From positions 1 through 64,000 of the forward strand of contig CAYUOH010000001.1 in assembly GCA_964446385.1 (NCBI GenBank): 64,000 nucleotides of DNA, read 5' to 3'. The notes under the pieces were generated by a model that worked only from the letters and a program-made list of their open reading frames with translations, searched no databases and had not been told where the DNA came from. The DNA is from CAYSRC01 sp964446385 (GTDB lineage: Bacteria; Bacillota; Clostridia; Oscillospirales; Ruminococcaceae). The stretch's first letter is position 1. Each line of letters begins with the position of its first letter. Shown here piece by piece: positions 51,597-59,733 of this stretch. Position numbers and translations under genes: made by a program.

Positions 51597-52673
51597 ATGA
51601 ATTTAAACAGACTATTCAAAATTAATAATACGGAACAGCGCTATATTGACGGTGGAACCGGGCATGGCCTGTTGATTGCAAATACTATCCTTACCGGAAT
51701 ATTTGTTTGGGCTGTTTTGGGGTATTTATTCATTTCCGGGAAACTGTCCGAAGGTTTGATAAACAAATTCACGTTGCTGCCGATATATTCTGTAGGATTA
51801 TACGTTATCTGGGGTATTACAAATGCTATAGTAAAAAAATGGATTCCCTATGAATCGGTAACCTTTATTTCGGCTGTAAGTTTCATTATATGCGGATATA
51901 ACGGATATGTATTTGCACGGGGGATTTGCATAATAAAAGATGGAATAGAAGTGGTTTCAGATCGGCAGAGTATCCTTGATGATGTAACCGTAAAACTCTG
52001 GATGGCATTTGTTATTGTTGTAGCAATATATTCTGCTACCGGTTTTATCCCTGCAGCCGGTCCTTATTCACGCATGGGGTTCCTTTGGTTATTCAATGTA
52101 TTTTCGCCGCTGGTAATAGTGGCGCTTGTATTTATAGTATTCAAGGTGCCTACCGGCGAAACTGCCGTAGAAGCAATTATTGCTCCGCTGAAGATATATG
52201 AGCTTATAATGGGTTATCTTGCTGCAAGATATGCGTTTAAATTTGTTCTGCACATTATTATCGGAGATATTCCTCCTGAAGGCTGGGACGGGGAGGTCTT
52301 TGTTAATCCAAGTAAAGACTTTCCCGACAAAATCTCCGAAAACGATGACGAACAGAATAGACCAGATAATCAGAATGCCGGCGAAGAGCAGGCTGGAAAA
52401 TATGATGAAAACATTGTGGAAGATCCGGATATTGAACCCGTTCAGGAATCTGCGGACAGTGTTTCAGGAGAAACGGAAGGGGAAGAGATTGAAGAAACGA
52501 CCTCTTTCTCGACTTTTGAGTTTGAGAGTGTCATCGAGGATACCGAAGATTTTACAAAGGAGCTTCTGCTAGACAGCATTGATTTTCCGCTGCCTCAAAA
52601 CGGGGACGTAGAGAAGTTGGATGACGATGTAGTAGCGTTGCTGGAACAAATTCAAAGAGAAGAATTAAGATAA
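51597..52673 (+). CDS. uncharacterised polytopic membrane protein with acidic C-terminal tail
   Basis: 358 residues from the ATG at 51597. About six hydrophobic segments fill residues 20-235, and the last 120 residues are strongly acidic and probably disordered, ending DDDVVALLEQIQREELR. I do not recognise the family. It is last in the rpe-RnfDEA-like-SRPBCC operon, 19 bp after the previous gene, and is followed by a terminator. The acidic tail is probably cytoplasmic and may bind a partner (inference). Confidence 0.65.
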   Translation: MNLNRLFKINNTEQRYIDGGTGHGLLIANTILTGIFVWAVLGYLFISGKLSEGLINKFTLLPIYSVGLYVIWGITNAIVKKWIPYESVTFISAVSFIICGYNGYVFARGICIIKDGIEVVSDRQSILDDVTVKLWMAFVIVVAIYSATGFIPAAGPYSRMGFLWLFNVFSPLVIVALVFIVFKVPTGETAVEAIIAPLKIYELIMGYLAARYAFKFVLHIIIGDIPPEGWDGEVFVNPSKDFPDKISENDDEQNRPDNQNAGEEQAGKYDENIVEDPDIEPVQESADSVSGETEGEEIEETTSFSTFEFESVIEDTEDFTKELLLDSIDFPLPQNGDVEKLDDDVVALLEQIQREELR

Positions 52674-52678
52674 CAAAA

Positions 52679-52706
52679 AGCCTTCACTTAATGTGAAGGC
52701 TTTTTT
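52679..52706 (+). terminator. terminator of the Rnf-like operon
   Basis: AGCCTTCAC pairs with GTGAAGGCT over a TTAAT loop, followed by TTTTTTCTTT. A strong intrinsic terminator 4 bp after the last stop of the operon. Confidence 0.93.
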
Positions 52707-52728
52707 CTTTGAATCCGGTCTGGCATAA

Positions 52729-53217
52729 TTATTTGGATGCAGAAGGATATCTGATAGAAGTAATGCTGCAGGCAATGCTGCCGTCTGTACTGATATCAAT
52801 AATACCGAAATATATATTGCTCCCGTCAGCTATAGCACCAGGATTCATGTAATAAATACCTTTGCTGAATTTGCATACGGCATTATGAGTATGGCCAAAA
52901 AGGAGAATATTTGCTCCGCTTTTGATGGCAAGTGACAGAAGCCTTTCAATACCATACTTTACACCAAATCCGTGTCCGTGGCAAAAAGCTATTTTTATGT
53001 CGCCAAACTCAGAAATTTTCAGAGTTTCTTCTTCAAAAGAGTCACAATTTCCGGGCGTAGAGAAAAGGCGGAAATTGGGAAATGCTTCAAAAACTTTTTT
53101 GACCTTTCTTATTCCATCGCCGCAAAAAATATAAGCGTCTGCTTCCGGATGTGTATTAAGCAATTTCATCAGATAATCCGAATGGCCGTGGACATCGGAA
53201 AAGACAATAATTCTCAT
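52729..53217 (-). CDS. YfcE/MJ0936-type metallophosphoesterase
   Basis: 162 residues. Metal-binding motifs in order: SDVHGHSD, CGDG, TPGNCD, CHGHGF and GHTHNA, the complete calcineurin-like set for a small YfcE-type phosphodiesterase. The physiological substrate is unknown. The start overlaps the rsmI stop by 4 bp; it is the last gene of the darA-rsmI group. Confidence 0.92.
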   Translation of the reverse strand: MRIIVFSDVHGHSDYLMKLLNTHPEADAYIFCGDGIRKVKKVFEAFPNFRLFSTPGNCDSFEEETLKISEFGDIKIAFCHGHGFGVKYGIERLLSLAIKSGANILLFGHTHNAVCKFSKGIYYMNPGAIADGSNIYFGIIDISTDGSIACSITSIRYPSASK

Positions 53218-54065
53218 TTATGTTTTTCAGTTTTATCAATATACAACTTATATAGTTCGCTTCTTTTTATCTGCGATTTTGACGAAATAATCCGGCATGC
53301 TTCGCTCAGTTGGGTTCCTTCGTCAACAAGCAAGTCTACTGCTTTCAGTGCTTCTTCAGAAGAGAGCAAGTCCTCGGTGTTGATTTTCTCCTCGCAGCCC
53401 TTTACTACCAGAACGTATTCTCCGCGGGGTTCTCTTTCGGAGTATTCCTCCAAAGCAGACTCTAAAGTTGTCAGAGATATTTCTTCATGAATTTTTGTAA
53501 GTTCACGGCAAATTGATATCGTCCTGTCTCCGAGAACAGAATACAGGTCATTCAAAGTATTTCGAAGCTTGTGAGGGGCTTCGTAAAAAACCATGGTACG
53601 TTTTTCGCTTTTTATTTCGTTAAGATGATCCCGACGGCTTTGTTTTGAAACGGGAAGAAAACCTTCAAAACAAAATCTTCCGGTTGCTAAACCGCATGCA
53701 CTTAGGGCGGTGATGACAGCGCAGCAGCCGGGGACGGGAACGACGTGAATTCCGGCTTCAATTGCCTGACGCACCAAGACTTCACCAGGGTCACTTATGG
53801 CAGGGGTACCGGCATCTGTGCAGATAGCGCAGCTTTCACCGGCAAGGATCCGTGATATAATGATTTCACCGCGTTCGCGCATATTATGCTGATAATAGCT
53901 GACCAGAGGTTTCCGAATATTCAGATGACGAAGTATTTTTGTTGTTACTCTGGTATCCTCTGCCGCGATAAAATCCACGTTGGACAAAACGTCTATTGCC
54001 CGTTCGGTCAGATCTTTCAGATTTCCGATAGGAGTTGCAACGACATATAGAGTGGATTCAGTCAT
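53214..54065 (-). CDS. rsmI: 16S rRNA (cytidine1402-2'-O)-methyltransferase RsmI
   Basis: 283 residues, the SAM-dependent tetrapyrrole-methylase fold: VATPIGNLKDLTERAIDVL, EDTRVT, CTDAGTPAISDPGEVLVR and GFLPVSKQSRRDHL. It methylates the ribose of C1402 in the decoding centre. It overlaps trmN6 by 8 bp at its start and the YfcE-like gene by 4 bp at its end. The position after trmN6 matches the Bacillus yab order. Confidence 0.96.
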   Translation of the reverse strand: MTESTLYVVATPIGNLKDLTERAIDVLSNVDFIAAEDTRVTTKILRHLNIRKPLVSYYQHNMRERGEIIISRILAGESCAICTDAGTPAISDPGEVLVRQAIEAGIHVVPVPGCCAVITALSACGLATGRFCFEGFLPVSKQSRRDHLNEIKSEKRTMVFYEAPHKLRNTLNDLYSVLGDRTISICRELTKIHEEISLTTLESALEEYSEREPRGEYVLVVKGCEEKINTEDLLSSEEALKAVDLLVDEGTQLSEACRIISSKSQIKRSELYKLYIDKTEKHK

Positions 54066-54753
54066 TTTTTACACCTGCAAAACAAATTGATTTATATTCA
54101 TCGGTGGGTGAGCCGTCGGTGTTATATGCAACGAAATCGTTTTCGAAGATCATTCCGGACCCGCCGTGGAGGAGTCCTTCAATTAAAGCCAGCCAGGGCT
54201 TTTTAGCTCTATCATAGCGGCACAACCTGAGGCGTTTTGTTTCAAATCCGTTTTCTTTCATTCCGGTAATGGCTTCAGCCATCCTGTCGGTTTTAATACA
54301 TATTGCAAGTCGGCCGCCTTCTTTTACCAGGCGTTTCGAAACGGAAAACAATTCTAAAAGTGAAAGGGTGTAATCGTGCCGCGAACCGCCGCGGTAACCG
54401 TCACCCCGCATACCGGAATTGAAATATGGGGGATTGCAGACCGCGATATCGAAAGGCTTACTGGGATAATAATCCCGAACATCACGATATAATACCTCAA
54501 AAGGAAAGTCCAGAAGATTACTGCTTTTTTCAGTCAAATCACAGGCATCTGCGTCAATATCAATCGCGGTAATATCACCGGAAAAACCCGAATCTCTCAG
54601 AGCAAGCCCGATAATACCGCATCCGCAGCCGATGTCTATCAATCTGTCTCTATTTCGAGGATTGATAAAATGTGCAAGAATTACTGGGTCCGTACAGACT
54701 TTAATGTTATCGGAAGTGAAAACTCTAGTACCATTTTTTATCAGTTCAAACAT
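54058..54753 (-). CDS. trmN6: tRNA1(Val) (adenine37-N6)-methyltransferase TrmN6
   Basis: 231 residues from the ATG at 54753 with AGGAA upstream; a longer frame to 54780 runs into the hairpin after the ferredoxin gene. SAM motif DIGCGCGIIGLAL and the amino-methyltransferase motif VCNPPYF are present. It is the YabB/TrmN6 family. The specific tRNA target is inferred from the family. It lies between ferredoxin and rsmI. Confidence 0.92.
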   Translation of the reverse strand: MFELIKNGTRVFTSDNIKVCTDPVILAHFINPRNRDRLIDIGCGCGIIGLALRDSGFSGDITAIDIDADACDLTEKSSNLLDFPFEVLYRDVRDYYPSKPFDIAVCNPPYFNSGMRGDGYRGGSRHDYTLSLLELFSVSKRLVKEGGRLAICIKTDRMAEAITGMKENGFETKRLRLCRYDRAKKPWLALIEGLLHGGSGMIFENDFVAYNTDGSPTDEYKSICFAGVKND

Positions 54754-54770
54754 AATTTTCCTATGAAATA

Positions 54771-54795
54771 CGGCGGACACTGAAAGTGCCCGCCG
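54771..54795 (-). terminator. hairpin after the ferredoxin gene
   Basis: CGGCGGGCACT-type arms with one mismatch (CGGCGGACACT with AGTGCCCGCCG) over a 3-base loop, 25 bp after the ferredoxin stop on the minus strand. TATTTC follows, so termination is probably partial, giving more ferredoxin than trmN6 transcript. Confidence 0.65.
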
Positions 54796-54819
54796 TTTGG
54801 TGTTGTATGGAGCGAATGA

Positions 54820-54990
54820 TTATGCCTCTTCGATAGCTTCTACAGGGCAGTTGCCTTCGCAAAGACCGCAATCAATGCATACATCTGCATCGATAACATA
54901 CTTTTCATCGCCTTCTGAAATAGCATTAACAGGGCAGCTTTCTGAACATGCACCGCATTTAATGCAATCACCAGTGATTTTGCGCGCCAC
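54820..54990 (-). CDS. 2[4Fe-4S] ferredoxin
   Basis: 56 residues from a GTG with GGAGG upstream. Two CxxCxxCxxxCP motifs, CIKCGACSESCP (from residue 9) and CIDCGLCEGNCP (from residue 38), and the short acidic composition define a clostridial-type electron carrier. It can serve pyruvate:ferredoxin oxidoreductase, hydrogenase or the Rnf complex. It lies between ricT and trmN6, where yabA would be in Bacillus; adjacency to RicT, an iron-sulfur-linked protein, may be coincidental. Confidence 0.97.
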   Translation of the reverse strand: MARKITGDCIKCGACSESCPVNAISEGDEKYVIDADVCIDCGLCEGNCPVEAIEEA

Positions 54991-55094
54991 AATGTATACC
55001 TCCGTATATTATTTTACAAAGTCAATGATAACATAAAGTAATCATTTTGCAAGAGTTAATTAACCATAATGCCCGGTGCGGGTTTTTCAGCTGG

Positions 55095-56087
55095 TTATTT
55101 CTTGTTTTTTCTATAATGATGATGCCGGCTGTTGTTTTTATTCTTGCTTTCTTCGGGAATGTCGGGAGTAGATTCTGAACGTTCTGCTGCAGATTGATCA
55201 GAGCCGGAATATGATGGGGAAATCTTTTCTGACGATTCAGCTTTTTCTTCAGCCCGGGCATCCTGCTCCCTTTTGTGCATTTTCCCTCCGATAACAACTA
55301 CCTCGTCGGATTTGTAGGTATGGAACACTTCAGAACCGGTTATCTTTATTTTAACGGTACCGGCCAGAACGTTATTGTCGGTTACATGTCCTTCTCCGTC
55401 TGCAGTTTTTACTATTGCGCCTACGCGCGGAGTCATAAGAGACAGCTCTTCATAAACGTCCTGTTCATATTTCAGACAACACATCAATCTTCCGCAGGTG
55501 CCGGAGATTTTCGTCGGGTTAAGTGATTTACCCTGGTCCTTTGCCATCCTGATGGATACAGGCTGAAAATTAAACAAAAATCTGGAACAGCAGAAAGGCT
55601 GTCCGCAGGTTCCAATTCCGCCGAGTATTTTGCTTTCGTCGCGGACACCTATCTGACGGAGCTCGATTCTTGTATGGAATGCTGTGGCAAGATCTTTAAC
55701 GAGTTCGCGGAAATCCACTCTTTCATCGGCAGTGAAATAGAAAAGAATGTGACCGCCATCAAAGGCATATTCCACATCAACAAGTTTCATTTCCAAGCCG
55801 CGTTCGATTATTTTATCACGGCAGAAAGAGAACGCGGATTTTTCTTTTTCGCGATTGGAATTGTACAAAGCGGTGTCCTCGGGTGTAGCGCGACGGAGAA
55901 CCGGACGCAGAGGGGGAACGATAGATTCATCGTTTACTTCGCTTCCGCCCATGCCGACAAATCCGTATTCCAAACCACGTGATGTCTCAACAATAACTGT
56001 ATCTCCAATTTTATAAATGCTGTCATCAGGATCGAAATAATACAATTTCCCGACATTTCGGAATCTTACGCCTATAACAAATGCCAT
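55095..56087 (-). CDS. ricT: PSP1-domain protein RicT (YaaT)
   Basis: 330 residues. PSP1 core with GVRFRNVGKLYYFDP, GTCGQPFCCSRFLFNF, KISGTCGRLMCCLKYEQDVYEEL. The cysteines are the type that binds [4Fe-4S] clusters in the Bacillus RicA-RicF-RicT complex, which affects RNA cleavage, sporulation and competence. The last 70 residues are a low-complexity Ser/Glu/Lys/His tail. It starts one base after the holB stop. Confidence 0.95.
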   Translation of the reverse strand: MAFVIGVRFRNVGKLYYFDPDDSIYKIGDTVIVETSRGLEYGFVGMGGSEVNDESIVPPLRPVLRRATPEDTALYNSNREKEKSAFSFCRDKIIERGLEMKLVDVEYAFDGGHILFYFTADERVDFRELVKDLATAFHTRIELRQIGVRDESKILGGIGTCGQPFCCSRFLFNFQPVSIRMAKDQGKSLNPTKISGTCGRLMCCLKYEQDVYEELSLMTPRVGAIVKTADGEGHVTDNNVLAGTVKIKITGSEVFHTYKSDEVVVIGGKMHKREQDARAEEKAESSEKISPSYSGSDQSAAERSESTPDIPEESKNKNNSRHHHYRKNKK

Positions 56088-56993
56088 TTATATCTCCTGA
56101 ATTTCCGCTGTCAGTAGGGATGACAGTAGATTAATATTTATATTTTGATCCAAATCGGTATATGCTTCTGCCAGCTTTTCCAGAAAATCGGGACATGATG
56201 AAGAGTCAAACAAAGGAGAAGAGGCAATACAACACATAAAAAATATCATCTGCTTATAATCAGACCGGTTTTCCGTAGCTGACATATGCACTCCGAAATC
56301 AAGCTTAATGCCTTTGGATGCCGAATTAAGTGCAATCTCACTCTCGTTGAACAAGTGATAAATATGCTGATCAGAGAGAGTTTTTAATATTATCCCGACA
56401 TGACCCTGTAATGCTTCACAAATATGATGAAGCCGGTCAGGCTCAATATCCATGAATTTTGTTGCAAGAAATTCATATGCTCCTGATGTGGATACAGGGC
56501 TTATATGAGTTACTACACATCTGGACAGAACAGTGGGGATAAGGTCACTTTCTTTGCGCGCGGTCATAATAAACAGCACGCCTTCAGGCGGCTGTTCCAG
56601 CGCCTTAAGTAAAGCGTTGGCAGATGCAGCGTTTAAATTGAAAGCGTCGCGTATAAAAACAACCCTTTTGTTATCAGCAACGACCGAAGCTTTATTGCAT
56701 TCATAGGTAACTTCCCGGACGGAATCGATTGATATCTGACCGGAAATGCCGTTACCGCAAATCGGTAGAAAATCAGGATGAATTCCTCTCTGGACAAGGT
56801 CGGTATCTTCAAGATAATCCCGGGCAATCAGTTTTGCTGCATAATTGCGACCGTATCCGTCCTCGCCGCAAATCAGGATGGAACCCGTATACTGTTTATC
56901 CGATAATAACCCTGAAATATGCGATTTGAATGAATCGTTTTCTATAAGTTCGGGGAAACTATACCTTCTCAAATCTCTCAATGTCCTGGACAA
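56088..56993 (-). CDS. holB: DNA polymerase III delta' subunit
   Basis: 301 residues from a TTG at 56993 inside the end of darA; later TTG codons (residues 4 and 7) are also possible and no start has a good ribosome site. AAA+ clamp-loader fold with a degenerate P-loop (CGEDGYGRNYAAK, Lys replaced by Arg), ANALLKALEQPPEGVLFIM and the SRC motif in TVLSRCVVTHISP. The usual zinc-binding cysteines are missing. It works in loading the DnaN clamp. The order darA-holB-ricT is standard. Confidence 0.9.
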   Translation of the reverse strand: MSRTLRDLRRYSFPELIENDSFKSHISGLLSDKQYTGSILICGEDGYGRNYAAKLIARDYLEDTDLVQRGIHPDFLPICGNGISGQISIDSVREVTYECNKASVVADNKRVVFIRDAFNLNAASANALLKALEQPPEGVLFIMTARKESDLIPTVLSRCVVTHISPVSTSGAYEFLATKFMDIEPDRLHHICEALQGHVGIILKTLSDQHIYHLFNESEIALNSASKGIKLDFGVHMSATENRSDYKQMIFFMCCIASSPLFDSSSCPDFLEKLAEAYTDLDQNININLLSSLLTAEIQEI

Positions 56994-57282
56994 AAATGGT
57001 TGCTCCGCCGACGGTGACCTCTATAGGAACCGAAGAGGACATTCCGCCGTCGTATCCTGTTGTGGCGGGAATAAGTTCTTTGCGCATTTGGCTTTTGTCT
57101 GCAATAATCTCGATGGCACGGTCAACCTTTTCTTTGTCTGTTGCAATCAGAAAAGTGACATTCCCGGACATCAGAAAGCCTCCTGTGGTAGCAAGCCTTG
57201 TTACCGAGAATCCGTTGGATGTAAGCGCAGACTGGACACCGTTGCTGTCATCTTTGTTAACAATAGCGGTTACGAGTTTCAT
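56959..57282 (-). CDS. darA: cyclic di-AMP receptor DarA (PII-like)
   Basis: 107 residues beginning MKLVTAIVNKDD, with FSVTRLATTGGFLMSGNVTFLIA and the late VGGATIFVQDIERFEKV segment, matching the YaaQ/DarA PII-like family. It binds cyclic di-AMP in other Firmicutes; its output is not known. AAGGAGG precedes the ATG. It is first in the darA-holB-ricT transcript; the 246-bp gap upstream (57283-57528) is AT-rich with no clear gene. Confidence 0.93.
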   Translation of the reverse strand: MKLVTAIVNKDDSNGVQSALTSNGFSVTRLATTGGFLMSGNVTFLIATDKEKVDRAIEIIADKSQMRKELIPATTGYDGGMSSSVPIEVTVGGATIFVQDIERFEKV

Positions 57283-57528
57283 AAAAAATGCCTCCTTAAA
57301 AGCTAATTAATGACAATATAATTATAACATGAAAATACTATATTTCCAGATTATTGTAGAATGATAAACCGTAAACAGACAGTAATATTCTTAATGAGAT
57401 CCGGAGGTTTCACCCAAAAAAATAAACCGCGAAATACAGGGCGTTTTTGACATTTTCGACAGAGTTTTCAACATTGATGCTGTTTCTCAACAATACAAGA
57501 TGTATATACTTTGTTAAATACTGATAAT

Positions 57529-58233
57529 CTATTTTGCTGTAATCAGCATTATTCCGCAGAAAAGACCGAACGGAGGGATTTTTGAAAGAGCGATAAATCT
57601 ACGGCAGTTGACGGTAAAGCGTTTGCCCCAGGAAGACAGTTCCAGTAAATATGGATTTCCGTTTTTGCAGATTATCCCTGTTACAACAATAAAATGACCC
57701 GAATGTGAATCATATGATCTGGAAAGTCCGGTTCCTTTCATCATTAGCCCCTTGCCGAAAAAGGGACGGGGCGGAATTGACATAATAACGGGAATATCGT
57801 TCTCGAGACAGGAATGTATTTCATCCATGATGTTCCTGTTCAACAGAGCCAATTTCCATTTGGTTTTCAGAGGTATGTCTCCGGCAGACAAAAACATGTT
57901 CATCCCGAATGAAAGCCTGAAGCCGGTCATACCCAGAAACGGAAAGGGATTGGCATATTTGCAGGCGAAACGTTTGACGTATTTGCTGTAATATCGGAAG
58001 TCGACACCGTAATAGCTGTACTGATTGGCCTCAAAAAAGCGGAAATGATCGGGATACTGTCTGGAAAGATACAGCAATGTATCGCATGCCGTAATGACAC
58101 CGCATCCGACATTTGAAATACGACGTTCAAGGGGAGAACCGGAACCAAACCAGCTCTGGTTACCGCCATACGAGAAAGAACCATTATAATTTACGGAAAT
58201 GAAACGATTGTCCTTTAAAAATATAGAATCCAT
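57529..58233 (-). CDS. papain-fold (C39-like) cysteine peptidase domain protein
   Basis: 234 residues. NVGCGVITACDTLLYL (Cys near 44) and SGHFIVVTGI, followed by LELSSWGKRF, give the Cys, His and polar-third-residue order of C39-type papain-like peptidases. There is no evident signal peptide or membrane span, so where it acts is unclear. The middle has LMMKGTGLSRSYDSHSGH, which places the His in a normal context. It stands alone between the rluA remnant and the darA region. Substrate and role unknown; it could also be a non-peptidase transglutaminase-like protein. Confidence 0.7.
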   Translation of the reverse strand: MDSIFLKDNRFISVNYNGSFSYGGNQSWFGSGSPLERRISNVGCGVITACDTLLYLSRQYPDHFRFFEANQYSYYGVDFRYYSKYVKRFACKYANPFPFLGMTGFRLSFGMNMFLSAGDIPLKTKWKLALLNRNIMDEIHSCLENDIPVIMSIPPRPFFGKGLMMKGTGLSRSYDSHSGHFIVVTGIICKNGNPYLLELSSWGKRFTVNCRRFIALSKIPPFGLFCGIMLITAK

Positions 58234-58331
58234 AATATCTCTTATTATAATATTTAGCTTATTATATCATATAAAAGCTTTCAGGAGGTTAATGATATCT
58301 ATTACTATTCGGCAAGAGCTTAATCGTATAA

Positions 58332-58545
58332 ATGATATGGATACAAAGAGCAATTCATAATTCAGGAAGAACACATCAGATACAGGTTCAATTCGCATCA
58401 TGTGAAATGCCTCTTGCCGTAAACCGGGAATACTGAGGCATATAAAAAAGTGCGCGTTGGGCTGTGGGCACCTTATATCAGGTTCATACACCCTGAAACG
58501 GGACAGACATAGGAGTTCTGTTTAAATCCTCCTGATATTATAATC
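58332..58545 (+). pseudogene. decayed C-terminal remnant of an RluA-family pseudouridine synthase gene
   Basis: The plus strand reads HNSGRTHQIQVQFASCEMPL...NREY then a stop (58356-58436), matching the RluA family segment GRTHQIRVQFAS..PL.GD.KYG. A +1 shift later it reads LWAPYIRFIHPETGQT (58462-58509), a TAG stop, then EFCLNPPDI (58513-58539), matching the family's LW.y.l.F.HP.TGe...F...PP end. So at least one frameshift and two stops interrupt the gene and the catalytic N-terminal part is gone. It converges on rplL. It explains most of the 383-bp gap at 58234-58616. Confidence 0.82.
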
Positions 58546-58574
58546 CTTAAAATTAAACTTTCATAAAGGAAAAA

Positions 58575-58598
58575 AGGAAGGTCTTAAGACCTTCCTTT
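58575..58598 (-). terminator. terminator after rplL
   Basis: A near-perfect palindrome (AAGGAAGGTCTT with AAGACCTTCCTT) with T residues on the minus strand, 19 bp after the rplL stop. It ends the rplJ-rplL transcript, and rpoB does not follow. Confidence 0.88.
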
Positions 58599-58616
58599 TT
58601 GTATTGAAAAGATTAA

Positions 58617-58988
58617 TTACTTAAGCTCAACAGTTGCGCCGGCTTCGGTAAGAGCCTTCTCGATTTGGTCAGCATCAGTTTTAGATACACCCTCTTTGAC
58701 AGCCTTGGGAGCATTGTCAACGAGTTCCTTGGATTCCTTAAGTCCGAGACCGGTGATTTCCTTAACAGCTTTGATAACAGCCATCTTGTTTGCACCGACA
58801 TCCTTAAGAATAACATCGAACTCGCTCTTCTCTTCTTCTTCGGGAGCAACAGCGGGGCCGCCTGCAACGGTAACAGCAGCAGCTGCTGCGGAAACACCGA
58901 ACTCTTCCTCGATAGCTTTTACGAGTTCGTTCAGCTCAAGAACGGTCATACCTTTGATTTCTTCGATCATTTTTGCTATATCAGCCAT
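58617..58988 (-). CDS. rplL: 50S ribosomal protein L7/L12
   Basis: 123 residues. N-terminal dimer domain (MADIAKMIEEIKGMTVLELNELVKAIEEEF), Ala/Val-rich hinge (about 35-50) and C-terminal domain (EFDVILKDVGANKMAVIKAVKEITGLGLKESKELVDNAPK). It forms the stalk that recruits translation factors. GGAGG precedes the start. It is cotranscribed with rplJ under the L10 leader. Confidence 0.98.
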   Translation of the reverse strand: MADIAKMIEEIKGMTVLELNELVKAIEEEFGVSAAAAAVTVAGGPAVAPEEEEKSEFDVILKDVGANKMAVIKAVKEITGLGLKESKELVDNAPKAVKEGVSKTDADQIEKALTEAGATVELK

Positions 58989-59026
58989 GATTAATAATCC
59001 TCCAAAAATTTATTATTATGATGTAA

Positions 59027-59521
59027 TTATGCGGATTTTTTTGCAATTTCGTTAACTGCACGTGCAAGGGAAGCAATCATGCCGTTAAGAGTACCGGCCA
59101 GAATGGAAACCATTCCGTCTCGAGAGGGCAGGTTGGCAATGGCAGCCATTTCTTCGGCTGTGATAAACTTGCCTGCTACGTAACCGGATTTGAAATTAAA
59201 CTTGCCCTTGCTCTTTAAAACGTACTTGTTAAGTACGCGCGCGGGAGCAACCTCGTCGTTGGATACAGCGACAGCGGTTGATCCGGCGAAAGAGGGAAGA
59301 GCCTCGTTAAAACCGGCCTCTTTGGCCGCAAAAGAAAGAATGGAATTCTTTACAACGCTGTATTTGACATTTTCTTCACGAAGCTCTGCACGAAGAGTAG
59401 TGTCATCGGCAACATTGATGCCCTTGTAGTCAACGAAAACAACAGATTTAGCATTTTTAAACAAACCTGCGAATTCGGATACCTGAGCTTGTTTTGCAGC
59501 AAGAACCTTCTCATTTGCCAT
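59027..59521 (-). CDS. rplJ: 50S ribosomal protein L10
   Basis: 164 residues with the L10 core KNAKSVVFVDYKGINVADDTTLRAELRE and ALPSFAGSTAVAVSNDEVAPAR, and a C-terminal helix that binds L7/L12 dimers. It anchors the stalk and in complex with L7/L12 represses its own mRNA through the L10 leader that precedes it here. GGAGG lies before the ATG. Confidence 0.98.
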   Translation of the reverse strand: MANEKVLAAKQAQVSEFAGLFKNAKSVVFVDYKGINVADDTTLRAELREENVKYSVVKNSILSFAAKEAGFNEALPSFAGSTAVAVSNDEVAPARVLNKYVLKSKGKFNFKSGYVAGKFITAEEMAAIANLPSRDGMVSILAGTLNGMIASLARAVNEIAKKSA

Positions 59522-59562
59522 TTTGGATATTCACCTCCGTAATTATTTTCGGGTGAAAACAA

Positions 59563-59700
59563 AAACCTTCCCCGACCGAAGCCGAGGAAGGAAAACTTTC
59601 GATTGAAAATCAGATATTACAATCGGTCTTCACCTCGGCAGGCGGACCCGCGGGTCCATTATGCTTTCACACCTGCTGTCTTTGGTAAAACAGCTTTATT
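59563..59700 (-). ncRNA. ribosomal protein L10 leader
   Basis: Between rplA and rplJ, the minus strand has the L10-leader core (GAAAGCATAATGGACCC, GCCTGCCGAGGTGAAGACCG) that mimics the L10-binding region of 23S rRNA. It is followed by a hairpin, CCTTCC/GGAAGG with a GC-rich interior (59591-59566), and TTTTTGTTTT, so regulation is probably by attenuation before rplJ. It covers most of the 212-bp gap. Confidence 0.9.
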
Positions 59701-59733
59701 ATTATATTGAACCTTTAACCTAATGTCAAGGTT

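Noticed and set aside
58267..58491. A 74-residue frame on the minus strand opposite the rluA remnant
   Set aside because: It starts at GTG without a ribosome site and its sequence is the antisense of recognisable RluA segments on the plus strand, so it is a shadow.
58282..58542. A possible structured RNA on the minus strand: perfect TATAAT at 58542-58537, complementary TCAGGAGG and CCTCCTGA ends, and several hairpins
   Set aside because: Considered as a 6S-like or riboswitch RNA, but no family core matched, the predicted start would cut the closing stem, and the plus strand reads as a decayed rluA gene. The -10 may be chance.
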